Part shown: positions 28,310 through 43,919 of the stretch, piece after piece
How positions within the stretch are numbered: position 1 is the stretch's first letter
Layout: every line of letters starts with the position of its first letter
From: DATCMH01 sp036563505
Lineage (GTDB): Bacteria; Pseudomonadota; Alphaproteobacteria; Rhizobiales; Beijerinckiaceae
DNA: 64,000 nt
NCBI GenBank assembly: GCA_036563505.1
Contig: DATCMH010000016.1
Coordinates: 248,001-312,000, forward strand
Direction of reading: 5' to 3'
Program-made: the position numbers and the translations under genes
Notes under the pieces: generated by a model
Told to the model about the DNA's origin: nothing
Databases searched by the model: none
Seen by the model: the letters and a program-made list of their open reading frames with translations, nothing else

Positions 28310-30097
28310 TCAGGCTCGGTGCCAGGCCGCGATGTTCCAGCTGTCGACGTCCCAGCCCGAGTGGTCGAACATCAGGTTCGACACCGCGCCGACGACGCGG
28401 GTGCGCGACAGAAGGGGCAAGATGACGTTCGCCTCGCAGAAGATGTCGTTGACCTTGATCAGGAGCTCCGCCCGCTTGACCGGATCGAGCTCCTTCTGCG
28501 CGGCCCGGTACGCCTCGTCCGCCGCAGGATCCGAGTAGCGCGACACGTTGCGGCCGAGCCACTTGTTCTCCTTGTTGGCGATCTGCCAGGAGGTGAACTG
28601 ATTCAGGAAGACCTCAGGATCGGGCTGCGGCTGAGTCGTCGTGTACATCTCGATGTCGCAGTAGAGCTTGGTGTAGGTGTCCGGGTTCGCGACGTCGGAG
28701 GAGAAGAACACGGAGGCCGTCACCGACTTGAGCTCGAGGTCGATGCCCGCGCGCTGGGCGGCCTGCTTGATGATGGCCTGCGTCTTCTGGCGCGGCGCGT
28801 TGATCGAGGTCTGGTAGACGTATTTGAGCTTCTTGCCGTCCTTCTCGCGGATGCCGTCGGCCCCGCGCTTGTAGCCGGCGTCGTCCAAGATCTTGTTCGC
28901 CTTGTCGACGTTGAACTCGTATTTCAGCTTCTTCGACCGGAACTTCTGCGGCTCGTTGACGAAGCTTGCCGTGGCGATACCGCCGCGGCCGTAGATGAAC
29001 TTCTGAATCGAGTCGCGGTCGATGAGGAGGTTGAACGCCTCGCGGACCTTCGGGTCGGAGAGGGTCGGGTGCTTGGTCTTAACGCTGGAGCGCTCGCCGT
29101 CGACCTCGACGTTCGGGTCGGTGGTGTTGAGGATGATGAACTCCACATCGCCCGAGACGACGGCGCTGATCTTGCCCTTGCCGCCCTGCTCCATGCGCTT
29201 GAGGACCTCGTCCTCGACCTGCAGGTTCCAGGCGTAATCGTACTCGCCCGTCTGCAGCACGGCGCGGGCGGCCGAGACCGCGTCGCCGCCGCCCTTCACC
29301 TCGATGCGGTCGAAGAAGGGCTGGTTCGGGATGTGATAGTCGGGGTTGCGCTCGCCGGTGATGATGTCGCCCGGCTTGAAGTCGACGAACTTGTAAGGGC
29401 CCGTGCCGACGGGTTTCAGGTTCGCCGGCGCCTCGCGCGACTTGGCGCCCTTATACTCGCCGAAATGGTGCTTCGGGAGGATGCAACCGACCACTCCGAC
29501 GAAGGCATCGGCCCAGAACGGGGTTGATTCCTTGAACCGTACCTTGACGGTGTGATCGTCGATCTTTTCGACCGCGATGTTGGCATAGGAGTTCGACGTG
29601 TAGGCGGCGGTCGCCGGGTCGGCGGCATACTCGGCCGTGAAGATCACATCGTCGGCCGTAAAGGGCTTGCCGTCATGCCACTTGACGCCGCGCTTCAGCT
29701 TCCAGGTGACCTCCTTGTAGTCGGCGGAAATGCCGCCGTTCTCCCGCGTCGGGATCTCGGCCGCGAGCTGCGGGATGAGGTTGGCGTCCTTGTCCCAGCC
29801 GGCCAGCGGCTCGAAGAAGATGCGCGCGGCGATCTGGTCCTTGGTGCCGCTGGCGAAATGCGGGTTGAGCAGCGTCGGCGCCTGCCAGAGCAGCATCTTG
29901 AGCTGGCCGCCGCCGCCCGCCTTCGTCGGCTTGTAAGGCAGCGTGGCATTGGCCCAGGCGACGCCGTTGTGCGACAGCATCATCCCCGCCATCGGCACCG
30001 AGAGGCCGACCGCCAGCATACGCTGGACGAAGCCCCGGCGGGACAATTGCCCGTCCTTCACGGCCCCGATCAGCGACCTGATTTCCTTCTCGTCCAT
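28310..30097 (-). CDS. Peptide ABC transporter substrate-binding protein (SBP_bac_5)
   Basis: A 595-residue periplasmic protein, first gene of the importer operon. The N terminus has a twin-arginine-like motif SRRGFVQRMLAVGLSVPMAG, suggesting Tat export. Family segments include GVKWHDGKPFTADDVIFTAEY and VGTGPYKFVDFKPGD. The usual DppA/OppA fold spans the whole protein; the ligand (di- or oligopeptide, opine or other) cannot be told. The ATG at 30097 is preceded by GGGAGAG and places the signal correctly. Confidence 0.92.
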   Translation of the reverse strand: MDEKEIRSLIGAVKDGQLSRRGFVQRMLAVGLSVPMAGMMLSHNGVAWANATLPYKPTKAGGGGQLKMLLWQAPTLLNPHFASGTKDQIAARIFFEPLAGWDKDANLIPQLAAEIPTRENGGISADYKEVTWKLKRGVKWHDGKPFTADDVIFTAEYAADPATAAYTSNSYANIAVEKIDDHTVKVRFKESTPFWADAFVGVVGCILPKHHFGEYKGAKSREAPANLKPVGTGPYKFVDFKPGDIITGERNPDYHIPNQPFFDRIEVKGGGDAVSAARAVLQTGEYDYAWNLQVEDEVLKRMEQGGKGKISAVVSGDVEFIILNTTDPNVEVDGERSSVKTKHPTLSDPKVREAFNLLIDRDSIQKFIYGRGGIATASFVNEPQKFRSKKLKYEFNVDKANKILDDAGYKRGADGIREKDGKKLKYVYQTSINAPRQKTQAIIKQAAQRAGIDLELKSVTASVFFSSDVANPDTYTKLYCDIEMYTTTQPQPDPEVFLNQFTSWQIANKENKWLGRNVSRYSDPAADEAYRAAQKELDPVKRAELLIKVNDIFCEANVILPLLSRTRVVGAVSNLMFDHSGWDVDSWNIAAWHRA

Positions 30098-30379
30098 CGA
30101 CCTCTCCCTTGTTATTGCCGGTGCCCTGTCCACCGTTGATGTCCGGAACGGCTCGCAAGCCGCGCGCCAAACCCGTGGCGCATGTTCTTGCGAACTGATC
30201 GACTTGGCAACTGATCGACTCGGCAACCGCTTGGCAAGCCGCCCGATCCCCCGACGAAAGGCGGCGTTGTCCGGCGCGGCCCCGATCCACAAGGTTCGAC
30301 CGAACGCGGGCCTCCCGCCTTGCGGTCCGGGCGGCGCCCCCCTAAACCTCCGGCCTGCCAGGAGACGGAACCGAGACGC

Positions 30380-30751
30380 GTGCTGGACGGCGACCTCGTG
30401 CATTTTCTCCAGAGCACCTTCCGGTCGGTCTGGTCTCTCGAGGTGCTGACGGTCCTGCACGGTCGTCCCGGGCAGGATCTCTCGATCGAGACCCTGATCC
30501 GCGAGGTGCGCGGCAGCCGCCCCGTCGTCGCCCAAAGTCTCGAAGCGCTGCAGGCCGGCGGGCTCGTCGTGCCCGTCTCAGGCGACACGATCCGCTACGC
30601 GCCGGCCTCCGATGACCTCGTGCGCCTCTCGGAGGCGGCCGTGCGGGCCTACCGCGAGCGGCCGGGCGAGGTCCGCCGCCTGGTGCTGGCAGGGCCGACC
30701 GACAAGCTGCAGAGCTTCGCCGACGCGTTCAAGTTCAGGAGGGACCCGTGA
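30380..30751 (+). CDS. Winged-helix (HTH) protein of unknown function
   Basis: A 123-residue protein. The segment SVWSLEVLTVLHGRPGQDLS then LIREVRGSRPVVAQSLEALQAGGLVV fits a winged helix-turn-helix (about residues 12-70); the rest is helical. The GTG at 30380 follows AGGAGA at a slightly long distance; a TTG at 30320 is less likely. It overlaps the next gene by four bases (GTGA/ATGA-type junction), so it is coupled to two DUF5985 membrane proteins. It may regulate, or be regulated with, the kinases that converge on it. Confidence 0.65.
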   Translation: MLDGDLVHFLQSTFRSVWSLEVLTVLHGRPGQDLSIETLIREVRGSRPVVAQSLEALQAGGLVVPVSGDTIRYAPASDDLVRLSEAAVRAYRERPGEVRRLVLAGPTDKLQSFADAFKFRRDP

Positions 30752-31020
30752 TGACGCCGGCGCTCCAGGCCGCGATCTATCTCCTATGCCTGGCGACCAG
30801 CGCCGTCTGCGCCGCGCTCCTGGTGCGCCAATACCGCGCGAGCCGGGCGCGGCTCCTCCTGTGGAGCGCGCTGTGCTTCGGGCTGCTCGCCCTCAACAAT
30901 TTCCTCCTCGTGATCGACGTGCTGCTGCTGCCGACGGTGGATCTCATCGGCCTGCGCCAGCTCGCCTCGTTCAGCGCCGTGGCGGTGCTCCTGTTCGGCT
31001 TCATCTGGGACGCAGACTAG
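30748..31020 (+). CDS. DUF5985-family membrane protein 1
   Basis: A 90-residue protein with three hydrophobic helices (IYLLCLATSAVCAALLV, LLLWSALCFGLLALNNFLLV, LASFSAVAVLLFGFIWD) and the ARxRLLLWSA motif between helices 1 and 2. This looks like DUF5985, a family of small paired membrane proteins of unknown function. It is coupled to the winged-helix gene upstream and lies two bases from the second DUF5985 gene. Confidence 0.75.
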   Translation: MMTPALQAAIYLLCLATSAVCAALLVRQYRASRARLLLWSALCFGLLALNNFLLVIDVLLLPTVDLIGLRQLASFSAVAVLLFGFIWDAD

Positions 31021-31022
31021 CC

Positions 31023-31286
31023 ATGACCGAGTTCGTCTGGGGCCTCATCACGATGGGCTATCTCATCGCCGGCCTGTTCTTCCTGCGCTTCTGGGCGCGC
31101 ACGCGCGACCCGCTCTTCATCGCCTTCTCGGCGGCGTTCTGGCTGCTCGCCGCGAACCAGGGCCTGCTCGTGCTCGTGGGCGGCGTGCGGGAGGAGCAGA
31201 CCTGGCTCTACCTGCTTCGTCTCGCGGCCTTCCTCACCCTCATCGGCGCCATCATCGCCAAGAACCGCCGCTCGCGGGCCCGCTGA
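31023..31286 (+). CDS. DUF5985-family membrane protein 2
   Basis: An 87-residue protein with the same three-helix plan as its neighbour: FVWGLITMGYLIAGLFFLRF, FIAFSAAFWLLAANQGLLVL and LLRLAAFLTLIGAIIAKN. The FW.RTRDPLFIAFSAAFWLLA centre is the DUF5985 core. The two probably form a heteromeric membrane complex. The gene ends six bases before the convergent hybrid kinase gene. Confidence 0.75.
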   Translation: MTEFVWGLITMGYLIAGLFFLRFWARTRDPLFIAFSAAFWLLAANQGLLVLVGGVREEQTWLYLLRLAAFLTLIGAIIAKNRRSRAR

Positions 31287-31292
31287 CGATCT

Positions 31293-33410
31293 TCAGCCGG
31301 CCCGCAACGGGATGACGTTGTCGGCGAGGCCGGCCGGGACGGGCAGGCCCGCGATGAGGGCCGCCAAGTCCTCCTGGCGGTAAGGCTTGGCGAGCCTTGG
31401 CAGGCGCAGCTCCCCGTCCGGACCCTCGGCCACCTCGGCCAGATCCGCGTAGCCCGTGGCCAGAACGATGGGCAGGCCGGGATAGGCCTGCCGGATGCGC
31501 CGGGCGAGCTCCGTCCCGGTCATGACCGGCATGGCGTGGTCGGTGATCACGAGGTGGATCGGCTGCTGCGACTGCAGCACCTCAAGGGCCTCGGCCGCCG
31601 TTCCCGCCTCGACGACCCGGTGCCCGAGGTCTTCCAGCATGGCGGCCGTGCCCGTGCTGACCAGCGGATCGTCGTCGACCACGAGAACGGTGCGCGGCAG
31701 GGCGCGCTGATCGTCGGGCCCGGGGGCGACGGGCTGCGCGAGCGCCGGCGCGACGCTGGCCTGGGCTCGCGGCAGCCAAAGGCTGATCGTCGTGCCGGCT
31801 CCGGGCCGGCTCGATACGTCGAGGGCACCTCCGGACTGCACCGCGAGGCCCTGGACCATGGAGAGGCCGAGGCCCGTTCCCTTGCCGGGCCCCTTGGTGG
31901 TGAAGAACGGCTCGACGGCCTTGGCCAGGGTCGCGGGGTCCATGCCCGTGCCGGTGTCGGTGACGCTGATCCGAACGTATTGACCCTCGGGGAGGGCGCG
32001 CGGGCGTTCGGCCGCGGCGTCGGGCAGGTCGGCCGTGACGGTGAGCGTGCCGCCGAGCGGCATGGCATCGCGCGCGTTCACGGCGAGGTTGAGCAGCGCC
32101 AGCTCGAGCTGGTTGGCGTCGACCTGCACCGGGGCGAGCCCCCGCGGGATGCTTTTCACGACGCGAACGCCGGGCCCGAGCGCCCGCTTGAGCAGGTCTT
32201 CCATGCCGCGCACGAGCTGGGCGAGGTCGACGGCGGCCGGCCGCAGCTCCTGGCGGCGCGCGAAGGCCAGCAGACGCTGGGTCAGCGCGGCCCCGCGCTC
32301 GGCGCCCTGCACCGCGTTCTCCAGGAGCCGCTGCATGCGGGCGTCGTCGGGCAGGCGCTTGCGCAGGAGCTGGAGGCTGCCGAGCACCGCCATCAGCAGG
32401 TTGTTGAAATCGTGCGCGACGCCACCGGTGAGCTGGCCGATCGTGTCGAGCTTCTGAGCCTCGAAGAGCTGGGCCAGGGCCTGCTCGCGCTCCCGCGTGC
32501 GCTCCTCGATGCGGTGCTCCAGATCCTCGTTGAGGCGCTGCAGGGTCTGCTCGGCCTGCTTGCGCTCGGTGATGTCGATCGTGACGCCGCTCACCCGCAG
32601 CACCTCGCCGGCCTCGCCGAAGGCGAGCGCCCCGGCGCAGATGCACCACCGGACGGCTCCATCGGGCCGGATCACGCGCACTTCCGTCTGAAACGTCTCG
32701 CACACGGCATCGAGGCCGCCGATCAAGGCCTCGATCTCCGCGAGGCTCTCGGGATGGATCAGGGGCCGCACGGCCTCGAAGGTGAGCGGGCCCGTGCCCG
32801 GCTCCATGCCGAAGATACGGTACTGGCCGGCATCCCAGACCACGGCGCCGGTGGCGAGATCCCAGTCCCACGAACCCATCTGGCCGGCGGCCAGCGCGAC
32901 GCTGCGGCGCTGCTCGCTCTCGCTCAAGCGGGCGGCGGAGGCTTCGAGCGCCGCCGTGCGCTCCGCGACCCGGCTCTCGAGCTCCCGGTTGAGCCGTTCG
33001 AGCTGGCGCGTCTTGCGGTGAAGCTCGGCGAAGACCTTCACCTTGGCGCGCAGCACCTCCGGCACGACCGGGACCGGCACGTAGTCGACCGCGCCCGCCT
33101 CGTAACCGCGCAGGCGGTCCGGATCGGCGATCTGGATCGCCGACACGAAGATGATCGAGGTCTGCTGGAAGCGGGGATGCTCCCGGATCATGGCCGCGAG
33201 CTCGAACCCGTCGAGCTCGGGCATGCAGACGTCGACGAGGATGACGCCGACATCGACCTTGAGCAGGGTCTCCAGCGCTTCGCGCGCCGAGGAGGCCTTG
33301 ATCAAGGTCTCCCCGAGCTCCGAGAGGATGACCTCGTAGCTGAGCAGCTTCGCCGGCTGGTCGTCGACGAGAAGGATGTTCACCTTCTCGGGCTGCTGTT
33401 GCGCGGTCAC
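31293..33410 (-). CDS. Soluble hybrid histidine kinase REC-PAS-HisKA-HATPase-REC
   Basis: A 705-residue cytosolic kinase. The N-terminal receiver (about 8-125) has VNILLVDDQPAK and phospho-acceptor Asp in VILVDVCMPELDG. A coiled coil and PAS domain (about 165-300, FGMEPGTGPLTFEAVRPLI) precede HisKA with His333 (GGVAHDFNNLL), HATPase with GKGTGLGLSMVQGLA, and a C-terminal receiver with Asp in LVITDHAMPVMTG. No membrane segment. It lies 28 bp downstream of the poly-HAMP kinase gene and is probably co-transcribed with it; its N-terminal receiver could accept phosphate from that kinase. Confidence 0.9.
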   Translation of the reverse strand: MTAQQQPEKVNILLVDDQPAKLLSYEVILSELGETLIKASSAREALETLLKVDVGVILVDVCMPELDGFELAAMIREHPRFQQTSIIFVSAIQIADPDRLRGYEAGAVDYVPVPVVPEVLRAKVKVFAELHRKTRQLERLNRELESRVAERTAALEASAARLSESEQRRSVALAAGQMGSWDWDLATGAVVWDAGQYRIFGMEPGTGPLTFEAVRPLIHPESLAEIEALIGGLDAVCETFQTEVRVIRPDGAVRWCICAGALAFGEAGEVLRVSGVTIDITERKQAEQTLQRLNEDLEHRIEERTREREQALAQLFEAQKLDTIGQLTGGVAHDFNNLLMAVLGSLQLLRKRLPDDARMQRLLENAVQGAERGAALTQRLLAFARRQELRPAAVDLAQLVRGMEDLLKRALGPGVRVVKSIPRGLAPVQVDANQLELALLNLAVNARDAMPLGGTLTVTADLPDAAAERPRALPEGQYVRISVTDTGTGMDPATLAKAVEPFFTTKGPGKGTGLGLSMVQGLAVQSGGALDVSSRPGAGTTISLWLPRAQASVAPALAQPVAPGPDDQRALPRTVLVVDDDPLVSTGTAAMLEDLGHRVVEAGTAAEALEVLQSQQPIHLVITDHAMPVMTGTELARRIRQAYPGLPIVLATGYADLAEVAEGPDGELRLPRLAKPYRQEDLAALIAGLPVPAGLADNVIPLRAG

Positions 33411-33438
33411 GGCGCTGATCCCCCTCGTTGCCCTGGCA

Positions 33439-39771
<6,333 letters not shown>

Positions 39772-40127
39772 GAGCTGGCTCCAGCGGAACTAAAGGGCGC
39801 CGCGCGTCGAACGGCGGCAAGCTTGGCGGATTCGGTTCGGTTTCGTTCGGCTCGAGCGGGTCTGATCGGGGTTGGGGCGGCCGACAAGGCGAAGAGGGAT
39901 GCGGCGCAAGCGCGCAACCTTGGAACCAAAGGGATTAAAAGCTATTTCGAGCGGCCTTGAACGGCGGACAAGACCCTGCGGAGCGTCGCGGAAGATCGTG
40001 ACCACGGCTCGTCAGTCAAGGTTCGAGGCGATCATCTTCGCAGGTCTCCGCAGCATCCGATCCGTTCCTCAGCGCGTCGTGCGAATCCACTGTGCCGCGC
40101 CCCGAGGCCGCTGCCAAGGCAATAAAA
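39772..40127. other. Intergenic region upstream of the poly-HAMP kinase
   Basis: A 356-bp stretch between the kinase start and the EcfG-like promoter of the DUF533 gene. It is less GC-rich than its surroundings near 39915-39950 (AAAGGGATTAAAAGC). The promoter of the kinase operon should lie here, but I cannot assign -35 and -10 elements. No gene is seen. Confidence 0.4.
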
Positions 40128-40153
40128 GGAACGAAGTTCCGTTAAGGAGCGTT
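40128..40153 (+). promoter_or_regulatory. EcfG (general stress response) promoter candidate
   Basis: GGAAC at 40128-40132 and CGTT at 40150-40153 with a 17-base spacer match the alphaproteobacterial EcfG consensus GGAAC-N16/17-CGTT exactly. Transcription would run rightward into the DUF533 gene, with a leader of about 160 bases. Confidence 0.65.
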
Positions 40154-40319
40154 GCTTTATGTTAACGCGGCAGTTGGCAGCGGCACGCGCAGTGTGCCCC
40201 TGACTGAACTCTCGGTGTCGATCAAGCCGTGATTGAACCGCGCGGACCCGATCTTGGTCCTCGGCCGTTCCCTCCTACCTGTAGACCAAGCTTTGCCAAC
40301 CCCGGAAGGAGACGTCTCG

Positions 40320-41321
40320 ATGGTCGATGCCAAGCGCCTGCTCGATGCCCTGCTCGGGGCCGTGCCGACGGGAACCGCCGGAGCGGCGGGAAGCGTCCTC
40401 GACAAGGTGCTCGCGACGCTCAACCAGTCGGGCGCCGGCCAGCAGGCCGGTCAGGTGCTGAACCAAGCCGTCGGCGGCCTGCGCGACGCGGCGGGTGGGC
40501 TCAACGCCGCGGCCGGTCCCTTGAGCGCCAGGGTCGATGATGCCGTGGCGCAGGCCACCGGGAGGCGCGGCGCCGGCACTCTCGTCGACGAAGCCAAGCG
40601 TTACGTCTCCGAGAACCCGCAAGCGGCCCAGGCCGCGGTCGCCGGCATCGCCTCTCTCCTCCTCGCCTCGCGCCGGGGGCGCGGCCTCGCCGCCGGCGCC
40701 GCAGGCCTCGGCGGCCTCGCCCTGATCGGGGGCCTGGCCTACCGCGCCTTCCAGAACCGGCAGGCGGGCCGGCCGCTGCTGGATCTGCCTCAGGGCGGAT
40801 CGGCTCAGGGCGCATCGTCCGATAGCGCGCCCGCCGGGCAGCCGGCGCCCGCTCTGTCCGCCTCCCCCGCGCCGTCGAGCCCCGCTCCAGCGGCGCCGGG
40901 CCAAGCGCCGCTGGGACGCCCGACGCCGCCGGCCCACGCCTCCCTCTTCGACCCGTCCACGGCGACGGAGGACGACGCGATGCTCTATGTTCGCGCCATG
41001 GTCGCGGCGGCCTCCGCCGACGGTCAGGTCGACGAGGGCGAACGCGAGCGGATCGGCGCGGGCTTGGGTCAGGCCGGCATCGATCCCGAAGCGACCCGCT
41101 GGCTCGAGCGCGAACTCGCCGCCCCCGCCAGTGTCGACGAGATCGCCGCCGGCGTGCAGACCCCGGAGAAGGCCGCCCAGGTCTATGCCGCGGCCCGCAT
41201 CGCCATCGATCCCGACACCCTCCAGGAGCGCGAGTTCCTGCGTCAGCTGCGCGAGGCCCTCGACCTCGATCCGGAGGTTGCGGGCGACATCGATGCCGGA
41301 GCCGCGGCCCTGCGGGCGTGA
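40320..41321 (+). CDS. DUF533/TerB-like (YebE-type) stress-associated protein
   Basis: A 333-residue protein. The N-terminal DUF533 part starts MVDAKRLLDALLG, with a Gly/Ala hydrophobic stretch LASRRGRGLAAGAAGLGGL and ALIGGLAYRAFQNRQ (about residues 130-165), a likely membrane segment. A Pro/Ala/Ser linker (about 170-235) leads to a helical TerB-like domain with MVAAASADGQVDEGERERI. Family members (E. coli YebE) belong to stress regulons; the EcfG-like promoter upstream agrees. The molecular function is unknown. ATG at 40320 follows AAGGAGA. Confidence 0.8.
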   Translation: MVDAKRLLDALLGAVPTGTAGAAGSVLDKVLATLNQSGAGQQAGQVLNQAVGGLRDAAGGLNAAAGPLSARVDDAVAQATGRRGAGTLVDEAKRYVSENPQAAQAAVAGIASLLLASRRGRGLAAGAAGLGGLALIGGLAYRAFQNRQAGRPLLDLPQGGSAQGASSDSAPAGQPAPALSASPAPSSPAPAAPGQAPLGRPTPPAHASLFDPSTATEDDAMLYVRAMVAAASADGQVDEGERERIGAGLGQAGIDPEATRWLERELAAPASVDEIAAGVQTPEKAAQVYAAARIAIDPDTLQEREFLRQLREALDLDPEVAGDIDAGAAALRA

Positions 41322-41401
41322 GGGCGAGGGCCTGAGTACCCGATCGAGCGGGACCAGCGGACCCCTTGCCAGAGCCTCTCGGCTCGCCGAAGTAAGGGAC
41401 T

Positions 41402-42640
41402 ATGACCTCCTCGCCCTCTCCCGCCGTCGTGATCGCCGGCGGCGGCCTGGCCGGCCTCGGCCTGGCCCTCGCTTTGAAGGCGGCGCTGGGAGACGGGATC
41501 GCCGTTACCCTCTGCGATCCGGCCCTCGCGCGCCCGGCTGATGACGGGCGCGCTTTCGCGCTTGCCGCAGGCGCCCGGCGCATGCTGACGGTGCTGGGCG
41601 TCTGGGAGGCGGCGGCGGAGCGCGCTCAGCCGATCCTCGACATGGTGGTGACGGATTCACGGCTCGACGATCCCGTCCGGCCCGTCTTCCTCGCCTTCGG
41701 CGGCGAGGTCGAGCCGGGCGAGCCCTTCGCGCATATGGTGGAGGGCGGGCCGCTTCTCGCCGCCCTGGTCCAGGCCTGCCGCGCGGCCGGGGTCACCCTC
41801 GAACCCGTCGGAATCTCGGGCTTCACGGCCTCGGACCCGAGGGTCGCGATCCGGCTTGCCGACGGGCGTACCCTGGAGGCGAGCCTTCTCGTCGCCGCCG
41901 ACGGCGGACGCTCGCGCCTGCGGGCGCTCGCCGACATCCCCTGGGTCGGCTGGAGCTATCCCCAGTCGGGCCTTGTCGCGACGATCGCTCACGAGCGCGA
42001 CCACGAGGGCCGGGCCATCGAGCATTTCCTGCCCTCCGGCCCCTTCGCCATTCTGCCCCTGACGCCCGGCGGGCCCCTCGGCCACCGCTCCTCCATCGTC
42101 TGGACCGAGCGGCAGGAGAAGGTGCCCGCGCTCCTCGCCCTCGAGCCGCCGGCGCTGCTGGCCGAGATCGAGCAGCGCTTCACCCTGCAGCTCGGGGGGC
42201 TCGCCCTGGAAACCCCCGTACGCGCCCATCCCCTCGCCTTCGGGGTGGCGCGGCGCTTCGTCGAGCCCCGCTTCGCGCTGCTCGGCGACGCTGCGCACGT
42301 CATCCACCCCATCGCGGGCCAGGGCCTCAACCTCGGGCTCAAAGACGCGGCGGCGCTGGCCGAAGCGGTGACGGATGCGGTGCGCCTCGGCCTCGATCCG
42401 GGCGCGCTCGACACGCTCCAGGTCTACGAGCGGGCGCGGCGCTTCGACACCGTCGCGATGGGGGTGGTGACCGACGGCCTCAACCGCCTGTTCTCGACGG
42501 AGAGCTTGGCCGTCCGCCTCCTGCGCGACTTAGGGCTCGGCCTCGTCGACCGCATGCCCGCCCTTAAGCGTCTCCTGATCCGCGAGGCCGCCGGCCTCGA
42601 CAGAGGCGCGCCGCGGCTGATGCGCGGGGAGGTTCTGTGA
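41402..42640 (+). CDS. UbiH/UbiF-family FAD-dependent hydroxylase
   Basis: A 412-residue flavoprotein monooxygenase. The N-terminal FAD motif is GGGLAGLGLALAL, the middle motif is LLVAADGGRSRLR, and the second FAD-binding segment is FALLGDAAHVIHPIAGQGLN (about residues 288-307), which is the UbiH/COQ6 signature. It probably hydroxylates the ubiquinone ring at one of C1, C5 or C6; which one cannot be decided from sequence. Membrane-associated in relatives. Convergent with ppa, 4-bp gap. Confidence 0.88.
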   Translation: MTSSPSPAVVIAGGGLAGLGLALALKAALGDGIAVTLCDPALARPADDGRAFALAAGARRMLTVLGVWEAAAERAQPILDMVVTDSRLDDPVRPVFLAFGGEVEPGEPFAHMVEGGPLLAALVQACRAAGVTLEPVGISGFTASDPRVAIRLADGRTLEASLLVAADGGRSRLRALADIPWVGWSYPQSGLVATIAHERDHEGRAIEHFLPSGPFAILPLTPGGPLGHRSSIVWTERQEKVPALLALEPPALLAEIEQRFTLQLGGLALETPVRAHPLAFGVARRFVEPRFALLGDAAHVIHPIAGQGLNLGLKDAAALAEAVTDAVRLGLDPGALDTLQVYERARRFDTVAMGVVTDGLNRLFSTESLAVRLLRDLGLGLVDRMPALKRLLIREAAGLDRGAPRLMRGEVL

Positions 42641-42644
42641 GCCT

Positions 42645-43181
42645 TTAGTACCCCGCCGCCTTCGCCCGCTCCATGCCTTCGAGGATGAGGCGCTGCGCCT
42701 CCGCGGCGTCGCCCCAGCGCACGACCTTCACCCACTTGCCGGGCTCCAGGTCCTTGTAGTGCTCAAAGAAGTGCTCGATCTGCTTGATCGTGATGTCGGG
42801 CAGGTCGGTGTAGCTCTCTACCTTGTCGTAGCGCTTGGTGAGCTTGTGGCCGGGCACGGCGATGATCTTCTCGTCCAGGCCCGCCTCGTCCTCCATCAGG
42901 AGCACGCCCACTGGCCGCACCGAGATGATGGCGCCGGGGATGATGGCGCGGGTGTTGGCGACGAGCACGTCGCAAGGGTCGCCATCGTCGGAGAGGGTGT
43001 GGGGAATGAAGCCGTAATTCCCCGGGTAGCGCATCGCCGTGTAGAGGAAGCGGTCGACGACGAGGGTGCCCGCGGCCTTGTCCATCTCGTACTTGATGGG
43101 CTCGCCGCCGATCGGCACTTCGACGACCACGTTGACCTCGTGGGGCGGGTTCTTGCCGATCGAAATCGCGTCGAGGCGCAT
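42645..43181 (-). CDS. ppa: Inorganic pyrophosphatase (family I)
   Basis: A 178-residue cytosolic enzyme hydrolysing pyrophosphate to phosphate. The family I signature is DGDPCDVLV (about residues 66-74), with the three metal-binding Asp residues. Start segment MRLDAISIGKNPPHEVNVVV and YGFIPHTLSDDGDP fit bacterial hexameric enzymes in length and sequence. Monocistronic. Confidence 0.96.
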   Translation of the reverse strand: MRLDAISIGKNPPHEVNVVVEVPIGGEPIKYEMDKAAGTLVVDRFLYTAMRYPGNYGFIPHTLSDDGDPCDVLVANTRAIIPGAIISVRPVGVLLMEDEAGLDEKIIAVPGHKLTKRYDKVESYTDLPDITIKQIEHFFEHYKDLEPGKWVKVVRWGDAAEAQRLILEGMERAKAAGY

Positions 43182-43291
43182 GGGCTTAAACTTTCGCGAG
43201 GCGCGGGAAGGGCTGAGCCGGCGCAGGACCGGACAGGCGGCGTTCCCTTAGCGGCGCCGGCCCGGTCGGGCAAGCAGCAGGGCGGCCGCGC

Positions 43292-43798
43292 TCAGCGGTA
43301 GAGATAGGCGAGCTTGGTCAGCGGCACGCCGGCGATGCGCTCGGTGGTTTCGGCGACGCTGCGGCCGCCGAGATGCTCGTAGAAGGCGCGGGCGCGGGTG
43401 TTGTCGGCGAGGCACCAGACCACGACGCGGTCGATGCCGCGATCGGACAGATCGTTGCGCACCGCCTTGAACAGGCGCCGCCCGAAGCCGAGGCCCTGAT
43501 AGGTGGGATCGAGGTAGAGCTCGTCGATCTCGCCCTCGGCCGGCAGGGAGCGATCCCGGCAGCGGCCGTAGGAGACGTATCCCGCGATCGCCTCGCCGAC
43601 GTCGAGCACGGCCAGCGGCCGTCCGCGGCCGATGGTGGAGGCCCACCAGCGCGGGCCGCGCCGGGCCATCATGCGGTCGAGCGCCACGCCGGGGATGATG
43701 CCCTGATAGGCCTCGCGCCACGCGGCGTCGAAGACGCTGGAGAGGGCCGGGGCGTCGTCCGCCCTCGCCCGCCGGATGCTGATGAGAAGGGTGCTCAT
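43292..43798 (-). CDS. GNAT-family N-acetyltransferase
   Basis: A 168-residue acetyltransferase. The acetyl-CoA binding motif is in YQGLGFGRRLFKAVRNDL (about residues 96-113); the C-terminal NTRARAFYEHLGGR is the usual GNAT beta5-alpha4 segment. The substrate is unknown. ATG at 43798. It stands between ppa and a repeat-rich gap. Confidence 0.85.
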   Translation of the reverse strand: MSTLLISIRRARADDAPALSSVFDAAWREAYQGIIPGVALDRMMARRGPRWWASTIGRGRPLAVLDVGEAIAGYVSYGRCRDRSLPAEGEIDELYLDPTYQGLGFGRRLFKAVRNDLSDRGIDRVVVWCLADNTRARAFYEHLGGRSVAETTERIAGVPLTKLAYLYR

Positions 43799-43919
43799 GG
43801 TCGTTCGCTCACCGGGGAGAGCTTAAGGTCGAGGCAAGCGCCCCTGCTATCCGCCCTTCGGCGGATGACGCAGCGGCAAGCGGGGTGACGCCCCGAGGAG
43901 CAGGAAGCAAAGATGCGGC

